Positions 48,940 to 61,845 are shown, numbered from the stretch's first letter. The stretch is 64,000 bases of DNA from Hofstenia miamia (GCA_004352715.1 SCFE01000107.1:1294496-1358495), one strand, 5' to 3'. The notes: generated by a model from the letters alone, not told the origin. Program-made: numbers and translations.

Positions 48940-50537
48940 AAAAGTCCAATGTGATAAACTCCACAAAGGTGGTGGAGTTCTTGTCCATGTACGTAAATCT
49001 TTTAGTAGCGAAATACTAGATGTGGGTCAAAATGAAGCTGAATCACTGTGGATTTTAATCAAGAAATTCTCTAAGAAATTTATTTTTAATGTATCATATC
49101 ATCTTCCCAAACACCAATCGAAATTGTTAGAATTTCTAGCGCAATCATTTACTATGCTGCAGAATAACTACAAGTATACACCGATTGTAATTGGCGGAGA
49201 TTGGAACAGATTAGATATTAATGAATTTCTTGATGAAACTGGGCTTACTCTCCTGAAAAGTCCACCTACTAGAGGAACTGCTACACTTGACTTGCTGTTT
49301 ACTAGTCATCCGTATCTCATTTGGGATGTAATTAGTGAAGATATGCAGATTAATTCTGACCATAAAGCTCTTGTAGTGCTACCATACAAAAGGATTTCTA
49401 ATAATCGTACTAAAGCATTTTTTAGAGATTATTCTAGAAAATATCTCATTAATTTTATGGAATTGATGCACTCTGAGGATTTTTCAAAATTTATCATTGG
49501 CTCAGATTTTAATTTAAATATCTCGAATTTGGAATGCAAATTTTGGAATTCATTCAAATTTCTTTTCCTTTAAAATCTGTATGGATGAGTGAAAGGAATC
49601 CTGAATGGATAACTCCAAAGATAAAGCATCTCCTAAATCAGAAACGAAAATTCAACAACAAAGGTAGATTTTTGAAGGCGAAAACAGTTGAAGACATAAT
49701 CCACAAAATGAAGATCTCAAATATGGAAAGGATAGGATCAAAAAATTGGTGGAAAAATGTAGATACGATATCTAACAGGAAATATTCTAGCAATCATATT
49801 TGTTTAGATAGTTTTATTGCAGAAGATCTAAACATAAATCTAGCTGCGAGGTCTCAGCGAGATATTAATTATAAATATAAGAACCCCCCAAGTTTTGATT
49901 TGTCATCCTCAGCACCACATATACCTTTAAATGTGGGTTCATATCACTTACGAAAATGTAAAAAATCTTCTTGTGGTCCAAATGGTATACCTTTCTGGGT
50001 TTATAGAGACTATTGGGATGTACTGTCACCAATTTATCATAAACTTTGGAATCAGTCACTTGAAGCGGGAGAATTTCCTGCTTGCTACAAGATAGCAGAT
50101 GTTTATCCCTTGCCTAAAGTTAAGATTGCAAAAACTGTTAATGATATACGGGGAATTAGTATTACCTCACTCTCTTCTAGAATATTTGAGACCATTATTC
50201 ATAAGTATTTTATTTCTCCTGCAATTGCTGAGAAAGGCGATATCTATCAATTTGCTTACAGGAAAAAATTGTCTACAACTGATTGCCTTGTAACATTTCA
50301 AAACCAAGTGTGTCAATCATTGGATAAACATTATGGTGGAATGCATAGTTTGTTGGTAGACTTTACTAAAGCGTTTGATACGATTGACCAAGAAGCTGCA
50401 GCTTCTTGCTATGATTTATTTATGGATTCTAAACATGTTTGCTCATGGCTTTATTCATTTACAGTTAATAGATCACAAAGACTTTTGTACAAGGACACTA
50501 TCTGTAAACCTATTGAAATTTCTCTTGGATCTTCATA
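48940..50537 (+). pseudogene. LINE retrotransposon with endonuclease and RT (LINE-E)
   Basis: Plus strand. The endonuclease part from about 48960: HKGGGVLVHVRKSF, EAESLWILIKKF, VIGGDWNRLD (49190), TRGTATLDLLFTS, and SDHKALVVLPY (49357), matching the APE-type nuclease catalytic order. The frame shifts near 49560. The RT then runs: NPEWITPKIKHLL, KNWWKNVD, RKCKKSSCGPNGIPFWVY, VYPLPKV, GISITSLSSRIFE, FAYRKKLSTTDCL, LLVDFTKAFDTID (first catalytic Asp), then a gap at 50538 before the second catalytic box. The start is 5'-truncated or obscured by the duplicated block. A different family from LINE-B and LINE-C. Confidence 0.85.
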
Positions 50538-51425
50538 NNNNNNNNNNNNNNNNNNNNNNNNNNNNNNNNNNNNNNNNNNNNNNNNNNNNNNNNNNNNNNN
50601 NNNNNNNNNNNNNNNNNNNNNNNNNNNNNNNNNNNNNNNNNNNNNNNNNNNNNNNNNNNNNNNNNNNNNNNNNNNNNNNNNNNNNNNNNNNNNNNNNNNN
50701 NNNNNNNNNNNNNNNNNNNNNNNNNNNNNNNNNNNNNNNNNNNNNNNNNNNNNNNNNNNNNNNNNNNNNNNNNNNNNNNNNNNNNNNNNNNNNNNNNNNN
50801 NNNNNNNNNNNNNNNNNNNNNNNNNNNNNNNNNNNNNNNNNNNNNNNNNNNNNNNNNNNNNNNNNNNNNNNNNNNNNNNNNNNNNNNNNNNNNNNNNNNN
50901 NNNNNNNNNNNNNNNNNNNNNNNNNNNNNNNNNNNNNNNNNNNNNNNNNNNNNNNNNNNNNNNNNNNNNNNNNNNNNNNNNNNNNNNNNNNNNNNNNNNN
51001 NNNNNNNNNNNNNNNNNNNNNNNNNNNNNNNNNNNNNNNNNNNNNNNNNNNNNNNNNNNNNNNNNNNNNNNNNNNNNNNNNNNNNNNNNNNNNNNNNNNN
51101 NNNNNNNNNNNNNNNNNNNNNNNNNNNNNNNNNNNNNNNNNNNNNNNNNNNNNNNNNNNNNNNNNNNNNNNNNNNNNNNNNNNNNNNNNNNNNNNNNNNN
51201 NNNNNNNNNNNNNNNNNNNNNNNNNNNNNNNNNNNNNNNNNNNNNNNNNNNNNNNNNNNNNNNNNNNNNNNNNNNNNNNNNNNNNNNNNNNNNNNNNNNN
51301 NNNNNNNNNNNNNNNNNNNNNNNNNNNNNNNNNNNNNNNNNNNNNNNNNNNNNNNNNNNNNNNNNNNNNNNNNNNNNNNNNNNNNNNNNNNNNNNNNNNN
51401 NNNNNNNNNNNNNNNNNNNNNNNNN
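50538..51425. other. assembly gap (888 N)
   Basis: Cuts LINE-E within the RT palm. Confidence 0.99.
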
Positions 51426-52011
51426 CGTGCAATGAAAATCTTAAATAACTAAGCCATTATTTGTTCATATTATCTTTTGTATGTCAACACCAAGCTATTA
51501 ATGAAACTAAGAACTTCTATATTGATTTTTTCGTAACCAAGTACTTCATATCTACGGGTGAAATCAATTGAACATTTGGTTTCAAAATTGAATCATTAAA
51601 CAAAGTTTTAGTTTCAAACATGACGGATATTTAAACTCATTTTCAAAAAATGCAGAATGTCTCATTTTGATGAAAAATAAAAAACACAATACTCAAAGCT
51701 TGGATTTCAAACACGATGGATCATTGAACTTATTTTTTAGTAATGTTGAAAGACGTTTTTATTTTTTTTTATTATTAAGTTTTTTATATTTTTGTTATTA
51801 GCACAACTGGTACTTAGTTCGTGCAAATAAAATGTTTAAATGTTTAAATGTTTAAATTATTTAAATTTTCTAGGATCATATGAAATTTTCGAAGGAGTGT
51901 AGTGTATTATTATCATTAAGTATGCATTGTCTATGAAAGAGGAATGTTCTCACTTTTTTTCTAAATTTTTTTGTAGTTAATTTCCATTTTAATTTCTAAG
52001 TTATTCCAAAT
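51426..52011. other. AT-rich sequence between two gaps
   Basis: No gene. May include the 3' UTR of LINE-E; contains a short ATGTTTAA repeat near 51830. Confidence 0.35.
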
Positions 52012-53011
52012 NNNNNNNNNNNNNNNNNNNNNNNNNNNNNNNNNNNNNNNNNNNNNNNNNNNNNNNNNNNNNNNNNNNNNNNNNNNNNNNNNNNNNNNNN
52101 NNNNNNNNNNNNNNNNNNNNNNNNNNNNNNNNNNNNNNNNNNNNNNNNNNNNNNNNNNNNNNNNNNNNNNNNNNNNNNNNNNNNNNNNNNNNNNNNNNNN
52201 NNNNNNNNNNNNNNNNNNNNNNNNNNNNNNNNNNNNNNNNNNNNNNNNNNNNNNNNNNNNNNNNNNNNNNNNNNNNNNNNNNNNNNNNNNNNNNNNNNNN
52301 NNNNNNNNNNNNNNNNNNNNNNNNNNNNNNNNNNNNNNNNNNNNNNNNNNNNNNNNNNNNNNNNNNNNNNNNNNNNNNNNNNNNNNNNNNNNNNNNNNNN
52401 NNNNNNNNNNNNNNNNNNNNNNNNNNNNNNNNNNNNNNNNNNNNNNNNNNNNNNNNNNNNNNNNNNNNNNNNNNNNNNNNNNNNNNNNNNNNNNNNNNNN
52501 NNNNNNNNNNNNNNNNNNNNNNNNNNNNNNNNNNNNNNNNNNNNNNNNNNNNNNNNNNNNNNNNNNNNNNNNNNNNNNNNNNNNNNNNNNNNNNNNNNNN
52601 NNNNNNNNNNNNNNNNNNNNNNNNNNNNNNNNNNNNNNNNNNNNNNNNNNNNNNNNNNNNNNNNNNNNNNNNNNNNNNNNNNNNNNNNNNNNNNNNNNNN
52701 NNNNNNNNNNNNNNNNNNNNNNNNNNNNNNNNNNNNNNNNNNNNNNNNNNNNNNNNNNNNNNNNNNNNNNNNNNNNNNNNNNNNNNNNNNNNNNNNNNNN
52801 NNNNNNNNNNNNNNNNNNNNNNNNNNNNNNNNNNNNNNNNNNNNNNNNNNNNNNNNNNNNNNNNNNNNNNNNNNNNNNNNNNNNNNNNNNNNNNNNNNNN
52901 NNNNNNNNNNNNNNNNNNNNNNNNNNNNNNNNNNNNNNNNNNNNNNNNNNNNNNNNNNNNNNNNNNNNNNNNNNNNNNNNNNNNNNNNNNNNNNNNNNNN
53001 NNNNNNNNNNN
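52012..53011. other. assembly gap (1000 N)
   Basis: Exactly 1000 N, probably of unknown true length. Confidence 0.99.
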
Positions 53012-53433
53012 GTATATTTCTTCGTAAAATTTAAGTTCGTTAAGTTATTCGAATATGGCTACTATTTATTCTATAACTAAATACTACAATTTTCATTTCA
53101 TTATATTCCAAACCTTAATTCATTACTAAAAACAAAAGAGGGACAGTTTTAATCCAATTAACAAAGAAATTTCACATAAGATAAAGCCTTGTTTAAGCCG
53201 AAAGTCTATGGATTTCTTTAAATATTTTGTTATATTTTGTATTTTTTTAGTTAAATAATTTCTTTTATATGACTTCATTGTTTTACAAGATATAATGCTT
53301 AAATATTTACCGCGTGCTTCCACATGTTACCGCATGCTATGAATTTGGTTAATTATGTAAAGTTATCGGTCTATATCGATTATATTTTAAATTTTTCATG
53401 TATTTTATTGCAAAGTTCATGGTTTTTTACTCT
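53012..53433. other. AT-rich spacer
   Basis: No gene. The missing left end of P-like copy 1 is not here and may be in the gap. Confidence 0.35.
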
Positions 53434-55033
53434 CTAATATTGTTTATTTTTTCCGCCTGCTCCATATGTCGCTATTCTACAAGTTCGCTTAAGTTTTGAC
53501 AATTTCACTAAATTAAAACCTTCATGGTTATAAAGTTGACGAATTTCTGACCAGTAAGCCATACAAATAGTACTGGTATCATCAAAAGAATAAAAATCCA
53601 ATTTTCCTAACTTTTCTGTAAAAAAATTATTTCTAATAGACTTGTAAACTTGTACATTACCAAGTAAAAGAAAAAAATCTTGATCAGGATCCTTGGGATG
53701 TCGAACAATCCAAGGACTTTCAGTTTTAATGAATTCATGATGTATTAAATAAGCACAATTAACGTTATTACCATCCATAATAGTGCATAGAGTACAACCG
53801 CCACTCTGTTTAATGTCACTAATTGCTTTACTAATGTATGAGAATAACAGTTCTGATGTAAGATGAGAGCATGGTACTAAACTATACATAACTTTCTTGT
53901 TTAAAAATAAGGGCTTAATTAGAATACAAAGAAGTGTAGTGGCGAGTTCTTTAGGCGAATCGAATGCCTTTCCAAACACATGTCCTCCATGATACACCAG
54001 TGAAGGTTTGACATATATTTCATCAACAATTAGTGAGCAGCACTTTGATCTTTCATCCAGCCCATTGAAAAACGATGTAAGAAAATCAATATTAGACATA
54101 TTACTAACAGTTGCTGTTAAGTGCTGTAGGGTCCTTACACTAGGCAATAAAATGTAACTGCGGAGCTTATTGTATAATGTACGTGAGCATGCATATCACT
54201 CAAAAGCAATTCCAAAATCTTCTGTAATGTATATTTTACCTATTTTAGGTTTGTTCAGAAGAACAATTTGGCGCAAACTAAAATTTAAACAATTAACCTT
54301 ATCATCTTCTGGAGAAAAACCACAACATAATATTATTTCATCAAATTGTGACCATAAAGAAAACTTACCATTCTTGAGAAATCCAAAGGTGACAAGCAAC
54401 AGTTTGTGATATCCTTCAACAACTCGCAAACAGTCTTCTTCACATTGAATATATACTGAAAATGTATGTATAGAGCCACAAAGTTCGGCAATTAGCAGTG
54501 AAATTTCATTCTTTTGCTTGGCAATCACTGTGTCTGGATATCTTATTTTAAGTTCATCCACAAAATTTGAAACATCTATCATGTCTTTAAGTACAAACAC
54601 CTTAGGCTAATGTCCGACATGCTGCCATGTTATGTGTAATGTCTTTCGGTTTTAAATCATTTGGAATGGCTCTGGTCCATTTAATTAATTGATTGTTATC
54701 CGTAGGAAATCTGAACATGTATCATATCCAGAATTGCATCAGAATATCGAACATTTTCAAGGCATGTTTATATAAGTGAAAGAAAATGTGATGCTAGAAC
54801 ACTTTTATACTATCTAAATGATGAAACACACGTGTTTCAGTGTTAATGTTATAAACCAACCAATCAATGATTAGTTTTGTTGAAAGGTAATTGAGATTTA
54901 CCTACTGAATTGAAGCGCCAGCTCTTACACGCATCTAAAAACAATATATTTACTCAAAAGATTGCCTTTCCTTTATTTTAAAACAACATCGATTAGCCTC
55001 CACTAGAAAATAAATAAATCAAGTGTCATGGCT
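53434..55033 (-). pseudogene. P-element/THAP9-like transposase, copy 1 (truncated)
   Basis: Minus strand. From about 54780: THAP-domain C-terminal part (RFPTDNNQLIKWTRAIPND, then AACR). A deletion removes the His of the C2CH finger and the following linker; copy 2 has about 1 kb more here. 54600-54196 and 54147-53434 are two open pieces covering DELKIRYPDTVIAKQ, TFGFLKNGKFSLWSQFDEI, SLIVDEIYVKPSLVYHGG (first catalytic Asp) and CTIMDGNNVN (second Asp of the RNase-H-like fold). Homology to copy 2 ends near 53488, so the C-terminal third is missing. The right terminus is at about 55033, with TIR GTCATGGCTATTATAGATCG just beyond. Not functional. Confidence 0.82.
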
Positions 55034-55227
55034 ATTATAGATCGCATTGGTATAACCATTGTTTACATGCATAAAGTGAAAAAATATAATATTCAATTGC
55101 GAAAATCGGATAAAATACTAAAAAATATATGATTAATAATTTTTTTTAATTTGATATCTCGGAATTACTGCTATTTTGCTTCCATAATAATTAAATACCA
55201 GCAGTCAAAAACATATATGTCTTATGA
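55034..55227. other. right flank of P-like copy 1
   Basis: Includes the outer TIR sequence TATTATAGATCGC at about 55033-55046, then AT-rich DNA. Confidence 0.4.
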
Positions 55228-55418
55228 TTTAGTGTTTACACGGTGACAGCCGTGACAGAAGACATACAATAAAATCAAAATTATTTGATCTACATCTGTT
55301 TTATAATTACCCTACTTGAGAGTTCGTATGTCTTATGTTTTGGGTGTTTACATGCTACATATGTCTTGAGATAATTGGAGACAGATCTGTCTTATGTCAC
55401 GTGTAAACAGGGTATTAA
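55228..55418. mobile_element. small MITE (candidate, ~190 bp)
   Basis: Inverted ends GTGTTTACACGGTGACA (about 55232) and TGTCACGTGTAAACAGGGTA (about 55396), with internal repeated GTCTTATG motifs. TTA/TAT at the edges is compatible with a 3-bp target but not proved. Confidence 0.5.
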
Positions 55419-55960
55419 ATAGAAACCCATTTGTTAGCAAAAATTACAATTAATATTTTGATTTATTTATGATATGCATGCGAGTGTTATTGTGCAATTT
55501 TATCAAAAAAAATTAATTGCTTACAATATTAGTGTGATACATCATTTGATTTTGATAACTTCGAAAATTTCAATGTTAAGAAGACATTGTTTACTAAAAA
55601 GAACATCATCCTCAGTTTTAATAACAAACCAAATCTTTTTGAAATAGCAGATGTTTGGTAATTAACTACAATCAATCACATTTCCACTTTAGTATACAAA
55701 GACAATATTTTACAATAGGTTGGCTCAACAAAACGAATTATTTACATTATGAAAATTGGTTTACCCAAATGCAGCAACAAAGAAAAACCTGTTGTAATTA
55801 ATTCCTTTGTAATTATGAATATTATTTATATCGTCTTTGTGTAATAAATATTCAGTGACATTCAAATTGAGATCAATGTTGTTTATATTACCTTACTTTA
55901 CTTTACTTAAGAGCTCCTACACTGCCAGTAAGTAAAAATTTTTTACTTTATCTTAAGTCA
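55419..55960. other. AT-rich spacer
   Basis: No supported feature. Confidence 0.35.
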
Positions 55961-56175
55961 ATGCCACACGAACAACTTTTGTTGTCAACTTTTGTTGTTG
56001 ATTTGGTATGCTACATGAACAACTTTAGTCATTTAATTAGTTTTAGACAAAAGTTGGGGAGGGGATGCTACATGAACAATTTTAGTTGGCGACAAAAATT
56101 GGTGATAAAAGTTGTTCATGTAGCAGTGTTACAACAACTTTTTATATTTCAGTTACTTCATTATACATTGGTTGT
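55961..56175. repeat. inverted/direct repeat of GCTACATGAACAACTTT
   Basis: GCTACATGAACAACTTTAG and GCTACATGAACAATTTTAG occur in direct orientation at about 56020 and 56078. The inverse AAAGTTGTTCATGTAGC lies at about 56117, and a related GCCACACGAACAACTTTTG at about 55963. Probably a short hairpin-forming repeat element. Confidence 0.5.
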
Positions 56176-56283
56176 CAAATTATTTCGAACCATTCTTAAT
56201 CATGTGTTTGTTGAAAATTGAAAAAAATTGTGTCAAAACCTTTTGTATCTCTGCACTAATAGCCTCATAGGGAAAAACCAAAG

Positions 56284-57281
56284 CTAGTAGGGAAGGCTAT
56301 TTCCTTTTTTCTGCAAAACTAAAGATATTCTGCGTGGAATAGAGTCATATAACTTCTTTAAAATGTCGATGCTGTAGAGATTCAAGTCTATAACGGCAAG
56401 ATCGATTCTCTGTCCAAGTTCTCCGAGATTTTTTGGAAGTGGTCCGTCATACACGTTTTTGGAGATTATGGACCACGCGTTCTCCATTATGCCAGGGCTG
56501 CAGCTGGCCACTCCAAAACTGATACCCCTCACTCCTCAAAAAATTTCAACGATGAAGTGGACACATGAACACTGCAATAGTCCTGCTGGAACAGGAAATC
56601 GTCCCCCATCATGTCGAATAGCAAGGGCATTGCAAAGGAAGATAATAGTCGTTGGCAAGCTGCGGAATTTATGTTCCCTTTCACCATTGTGACAGAAATA
56701 ATTCCACCTGGAAAAATCATGCCTCAATTAATGATTCCACCCCCACCACCTTGTCACTGATTTCGTCTTGGAACTTCATTCTTGGCTGGAAATGAGCCTC
56801 AAAAATTTGGTCCATCCAGGTTGAATTTCTTCTCGTCTGAAAAAACCACTTTTCCCTAATCCACAAGGGTTATTGCGATCCAGTGAGTGCAAATATTCAC
56901 CCTCTCTTTCTTGTGGTTTTGCATTGAGAATCAATTGCTTTGGGGAATTTTTGTATTTGAGGCCCATCTTCTTCAACACATGGCAAACAGGCTCTGAGAG
57001 GCAGTCAAAAGACAGTTGCTGATGATTTTTCGCGAATTTACCGTCTGTCCTGATCCCTTCAGATGGGATATTTCGGTCTTAATCGAATATTTTTCTCATT
57101 TTGAGATGACGAGTTTCCTCCCATGTTTCTTCTTTACTTTTATATAGTTGTTTTTGACCATATACTGCTCAGTGGATTTGCTGAGCTTGAATTCTTTGGC
57201 AATCCGTTGGTAAGACCATCCACTGGCAAATTTCTCCTTTACAAGATTTACAATCTCCTTTGAATGCATTTGAATACACAT
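56284..57281 (-). pseudogene. Tc1/mariner-type transposase, broken
   Basis: Minus strand from 57281: helix-turn-helix start HSKEIVNLVKEKFASGWSY then QRIAKEFKLSKSTEQYM; KVVFSDEKKFNLDGPN (around the first and second acidic residues of the DDE/D core); FQQDYCSVHVS (third region); the C-terminal block GIMENAWSIISKNVYDGPLP then LYDSIPRRISLVLQKKG. The order and total length (~330 codons) match a full Tc1-like transposase, but it is split among all three minus frames by several frameshifts and stops. No terminal inverted repeats were recognised. Confidence 0.85.
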
Positions 57282-57632
57282 AAAAATGCTTCAAAAAACA
57301 GATGCAACAATTTGAAAAGTCTAGATGAGCTTCACGAGGCGTGGGAAGGCAAAAAGCAAAGTGGTATGAAACGTTTTGCTACGATTTTTAATTGACCTGC
57401 AGGATTTGCATATTTAAGACTGGTAAGAATTAATTTGACCACCAGCGTAAAATATTTAAGAAAGAATTACAAGAATATCCGAATATGCAAAATTATTTAA
57501 AATAAGAAGTATTAATATTGCTCATTTAACATAACAGTTGAACTAATATATTAAAATATTTTTCAATAATATATTTTTGGAATATGAAGCAGCAACAAGC
57601 TATTTTATGTTATATTTTAATGTCTTTATTGA

Positions 57633-57638
<6 letters not shown>

Positions 57639-57693
<55 letters not shown>
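57639..57693. repeat. (TA)n microsatellite
   Basis: About 27 TA units. Not followed by the short interspersed unit seen at 34, 37.6 and 38.8 kb. Confidence 0.95.
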
Positions 57694-57696
<3 letters not shown>

Positions 57697-58401
57697 TAAT
57701 CCTAACCCCCAATTAAATTTATACATATGCATAGGCCTTTTCACATTACTTATCCTTAGTCTGTTGCGGTTGTCCCCTTTCAGCTCTGACCAGGTGATAG
57801 TAGCCAAAGTTTTGACTTATACATTAAATATATTTTACAGCTAGAATAATATTATATTCTGTACAGCAGCTTTTGGTCTTTGGATTAGTATTGGGCATTG
57901 CACCCAAACATTAGCCAAGACTGACTAAGTCATAGAATCGGGCTTTGCCTCAGGATATGTCCCCAGACTAACTTTCGGTCCTGTGTAATTCAAGACCAAG
58001 ATTGTATCCAACCTTGTGCAATTAAAGCTCAAAAATCATAAGCCCACAACGTTAGAAATTACTTAGAGAACAATTTTATTTATTTATTCTGTATTTTTTT
58101 AAATTTTTTGTATAAATCTGATTTTTACTTTATTGTATTAAAATGTTACACTCATACTACATAAGAATATTTAAATGACCGTATCAATAAGAGTGAAGCA
58201 ATATTTTAAGATAAATAATCATATTAGCAATTTTTGAAAAGAAAACTTTGTGGGACTTGTCCCACTTTTGTAGCACTCACCTGATCCTAACTGATATTTT
58301 GAATGTTAAACTCCATCTATCGACGCTATTAAGTAATTCTAATATTGCAAATAATTACCAAAAATTGAAACTTCGTATCATTTGAATTTTTGGGTCTCAA
58401 G
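57694..58401. other. spacer left of P-like copy 2
   Basis: AT-rich; no gene. No octamer matching the right flank was found, so the target duplication of the P-like element is unresolved. Confidence 0.35.
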
Positions 58402-58689
58402 CAAGGCGATCTATAATACAGGCCATGACACTGGAAATGTTTGTTTTCTAGCGGAGGCTGAACAATTATCAGACGTTGTCATATAAAGATAATATAAAAT
58501 AACTGCAAAATTCATTTTATAAGCAACAATGTTATGGCTTTTATGTAAAAAACATAAAAAGTTTTTTCAAATGCAAAACATACATTAACAAAAGCAATAA
58601 TGCTACTGTTACCGAAATTTAGCAATTTTGCGATTAGAAACACCATCTCTACTAATACTGCTCTAACTTAGACAAATTGTTTAAAAAAA

Positions 58690-60770
58690 TATTTGATAAA
58701 ATGATAAGCACCTTTTCATTGAAATGATCATTTATATAAATTTTCCACAAATATGAAAATGCTTTTTCAAGACTGATTCGACAAAAATCTTTTGTAGAAT
58801 TTTGAAAAAAATAATATGCAAGATTGACAAAGTTCAGAAGTTCATCTGTGGGATATTTTAACTTGCCTCGATTAATCTGGTCGAAAAATGCATTTGTTGA
58901 AGTCTCAGAGTATTCTTGAGATTAGTTGTCGACACGTTTTGCAATATATCCTGCAACATAAAGTAATCCCATTTGCTCATCAGCACTAACAGATTCAGTA
59001 CACATGATGAGATTATCCAGAACAGATAAGTCCTTGTCAGAAATATCCTTAGAGCATTTTTCGCAAGCATGACGCACAGAATAATCTATATCACCAAACT
59101 GTTCAAGCTGCAAAATCAATCGAGTCTTATCAATACGATTGGTTTCAAGTATTTCCGCAACACTTATATAATAATTACCACCACGACTTTGATGAAAGTG
59201 TCCAAAACATTCCTCAATGTCATCATCAGAAAAGTTACCCAGCAAAACATAATTATGGTAATATACCTTGTTTTTATGTAGTAAGCGCTTAACAAGATCT
59301 ACCATACAAGTGCAGTTGTGATAAAGAGCATTGGCAGTTTCCCTCATTAGAGAATGAATCCTGGACTTATTACTAATTGTACACATATAGCGAGCAAGAT
59401 TTGCCAAATCTTCCAAAAACTTGATTGAAGATGACGATGAATTCTTAATGCTGCTTCTATCAGGATCATTAAAACGGTCAGCCTCCAAATTCGATTTAAC
59501 ATTTGTAATTTTAAAAAACTTAATAATTATATCCAAGAAGAGGGCAGTATCTTTTGATTTTCTAGTAGATAAACTGTATGTTCTAAGAGCGCCTGCTGTT
59601 TCATTACAAAATACTTTAACAGCAAGATTTACCTTTTGCCTTTCAATCTTCGAAGGACAAACTGCCGATTCAGTAAGTTTTGACAATTTCACTAAATTAA
59701 AACGTTCATGGTTATAAAGTTGACGAATTTCTGACCAGTAAGCCGTACGAATAGTACTGGTATCATCGAAAGAATAAAAATCCAATTGTCCTAACTTTTC
59801 TGTAAAAAAATTATTTCTAATAGACTTGAAAACATGTACGTTACCAAATAAAAGAAAAAAATCTTGATCAGGATCCTCGGGATGTCGAACAATCCAAGGA
59901 CTTTCAGTTTTAATGAATTCATGATGAAGCATATAAACACGATTGACGTTATTACCATCCATAATAGTGCATAGAGTACAACCGCCACTCTGTTTAATGT
60001 CACTAATTGCTTTACTAATGTATGAGAATAACAGTTCCGATGTAAGATGAGAGCATGGTACTAAACTATACATAACTTTCTTGTTTGAAAATAAGGGCTT
60101 AATTAGAATACAAAGAAGCATAGCGGCGAGTTCTTTAGGCGAATCGAATGCCTTTCCAAACACATGTCCTCCATGATACACCAGTGAAGGTTTTACATAT
60201 ATTTCGTCAACAATTAGCGAGCATCAATTTGATCTTTCATCCAGCCCATTGAAAAACGATTAAGAAAATCAATATTAGACATATTACTAACAGTTGCTGT
60301 TAAGCGCTGTAGGGTCCTTACACTAAGCAATAAAATGTAACTGCGGAGCTTATTGTATAATGTACGTGAGCATGCATACCACTCAAAGGCAATTCCGAAA
60401 TCCTCGGTAATGTATATTTTACCTATTTGAGGTTTGTTCAGAAGAACCATTTGGCGCAAAATAAAATTTAAATAATTAACCTTATCATCTGGAGAAAAAC
60501 CACAACGTAATATTATTTCATCAAATTGTGACCATAAAGAAAACTTACCATTCTTGAGAAATCCAAAGGTGACAAGCAACAGTTTGTGATATCCTTCAAT
60601 AATTCGCAAAAAGTCTACTTCACATTGAATATATACTGAAAATGTATGTATAGAGCCACAACGTTCGGCACTTAGCATTGAAATTTCATTCTTTTGCTTG
60701 GCAATCACTGTGTTTGGATCTTATTTTAAGTTCATCCACAAAATTTGAAACATCTATCGTGTCTTTAAGT
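58690..60770 (-). pseudogene. P-element/THAP9-like transposase body, copy 2
   Basis: Minus strand. The N-terminal piece (60708-60214) covers VIAKQKNEISML through ITEDFGIAFEWYACSR. A one-base deletion near 60260, compared with copy 1, shifts the frame. The main piece (60181-58922, 419 codons) has YHGGHVFGKAFDSPKEL, CTIMDGNNVN (second catalytic Asp), FDDTSTIRTAYWSEIR, EDLANLARYMC, CFGHFHQSRGGNYYISVAEI (typical C-terminal P-element block with the FG..R..GG pattern) and YVAGYIAKRVDN. An in-frame TAA at 58924-58922 follows, but coding-like text (SQEYSETSTNAFFDQINRGK) continues to about 58690, so the stop is premature. DDE-type RNase-H-like transposase; not functional as it stands. Confidence 0.85.
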
Positions 60771-61580
60771 CGGGGTTACTCTACCAGTCAACAGACTGAA
60801 GAGTGGGTGGCAACAGATCAGCTCTGGCATTTCCCCTAGAAGTGTGCAGCCGGCTTAATCATGCTTGTCCTCTGGCGACCCCTGGCACGCAGAGTGCTGA
60901 TCTGTGTTGAGTCTGATCAGCAGAGAGTGAAGCCGAAGGCCGAGCTTCATGAGAGGGTTGCGCCTCTCTACAGCTTTCGCCAACCAAGGCTACTAACTGA
61001 GGTAACTCGTGAGCACCTGCGTCTGCCTGTTATGGAGATCCTGATTATTTAGGAGATATTTATACACTTGAAGTGCAAAGCACCAAGTGACGTCCTAAAA
61101 TCTCCGTAACTTAGAATGTCGGATCATAACTAAAACCCATGACAAAGCAAAGCTCCCTCATAGGTAAGGCTCAGCAAATGCTGGCCTAGGCCTATCTAGA
61201 GGCCAGAGACAGAGGAAAATCCTCTGTATAACTGCCCTCGTAGACGCACTCTACGGCTCTGGGCATAGACGTCGCCGTCTGCTCCACAGAACAGACAGTC
61301 TCACATCATCGTCACCGCCCCCATATGTGCAAAGCACATTTGGTTGCACCTTCTTATACCCTATTGTTTAACGTCCACTTTAGGTTCGGGACTCCGCAAA
61401 GCGACGCGCCCATCAAGTATTGGCTCAGCGTCTCCGCCTATCCAGGAACCACCGCGAGGAGGTTACTCTCCAGGACGATTCGGGCATAGCCCTTGGGTTC
61501 CCACCACTCTTCCACCATTCGTTTGTCCTCCTTCTCTGCACAAAAATAGCTCAATGCTTCTGTCCTTCGAGGGCTAGGCA
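60771..61580. other. GC-rich insert inside P-like copy 2, unidentified
   Basis: Absent from copy 1, where GTCTTTAAGT is followed within ten bases by the THAP end. Much richer in G and C than anything else in the window. Contains short palindromes such as TGGCCTAGGCCTA. Open frames on both strands are short and proline/serine-rich (for example PPRGGYSPGRFGHSPW on plus) and do not resemble a family I know. It could be an inserted element, a captured host segment, or an original part of the transposon lost from copy 1. The boundary on the right is uncertain because coding text of the THAP linker runs to about 61570. Confidence 0.6.
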
Positions 61581-61845
61581 ATGGAGATGGAATAACAGAT
61601 GGTGGTACATTGGAAAAAATACTAGGTGGTACTGTTGGAACGAGGGCACCACCAGCAATGCGCTTCATCACCACATCATTAGGCCAATGTTTCCGACATA
61701 CTGTGCAATGTCATTCGGTTTTAAATCATTTGGAATGGCTTTGGTCCATTTAATTAATTGATTGTTATCCGTAGGAAATCTGAACATACTAGCTTTTTCT
61801 GAAAATGTATCATATCCAGAATTGCATCCGAATATCGAACATTTT
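61575..61845 (-). pseudogene. THAP zinc-finger domain and linker of the P-like transposase
   Basis: Minus strand. KCSIFGC at about 61844-61824 supplies the first two zinc ligands (C-x4-C). FRFPTDNNQLIKWTKAIPND is the THAP core. VCRKHW (61698-61681) supplies the C-x2-H pair but lies in another frame, so a base was lost in between. MKRIAGGALVPTVPPSIF follows as the linker. A stop lies just before the finger. THAP domains bind DNA at the transposon ends in this family. Confidence 0.75.

Noticed and set aside
61344-61761. Overlapping proline/serine-rich frames in the GC-rich insert as genes
   Set aside because: High GC lengthens frames on several strands at once; no domain or start context supports any of them.
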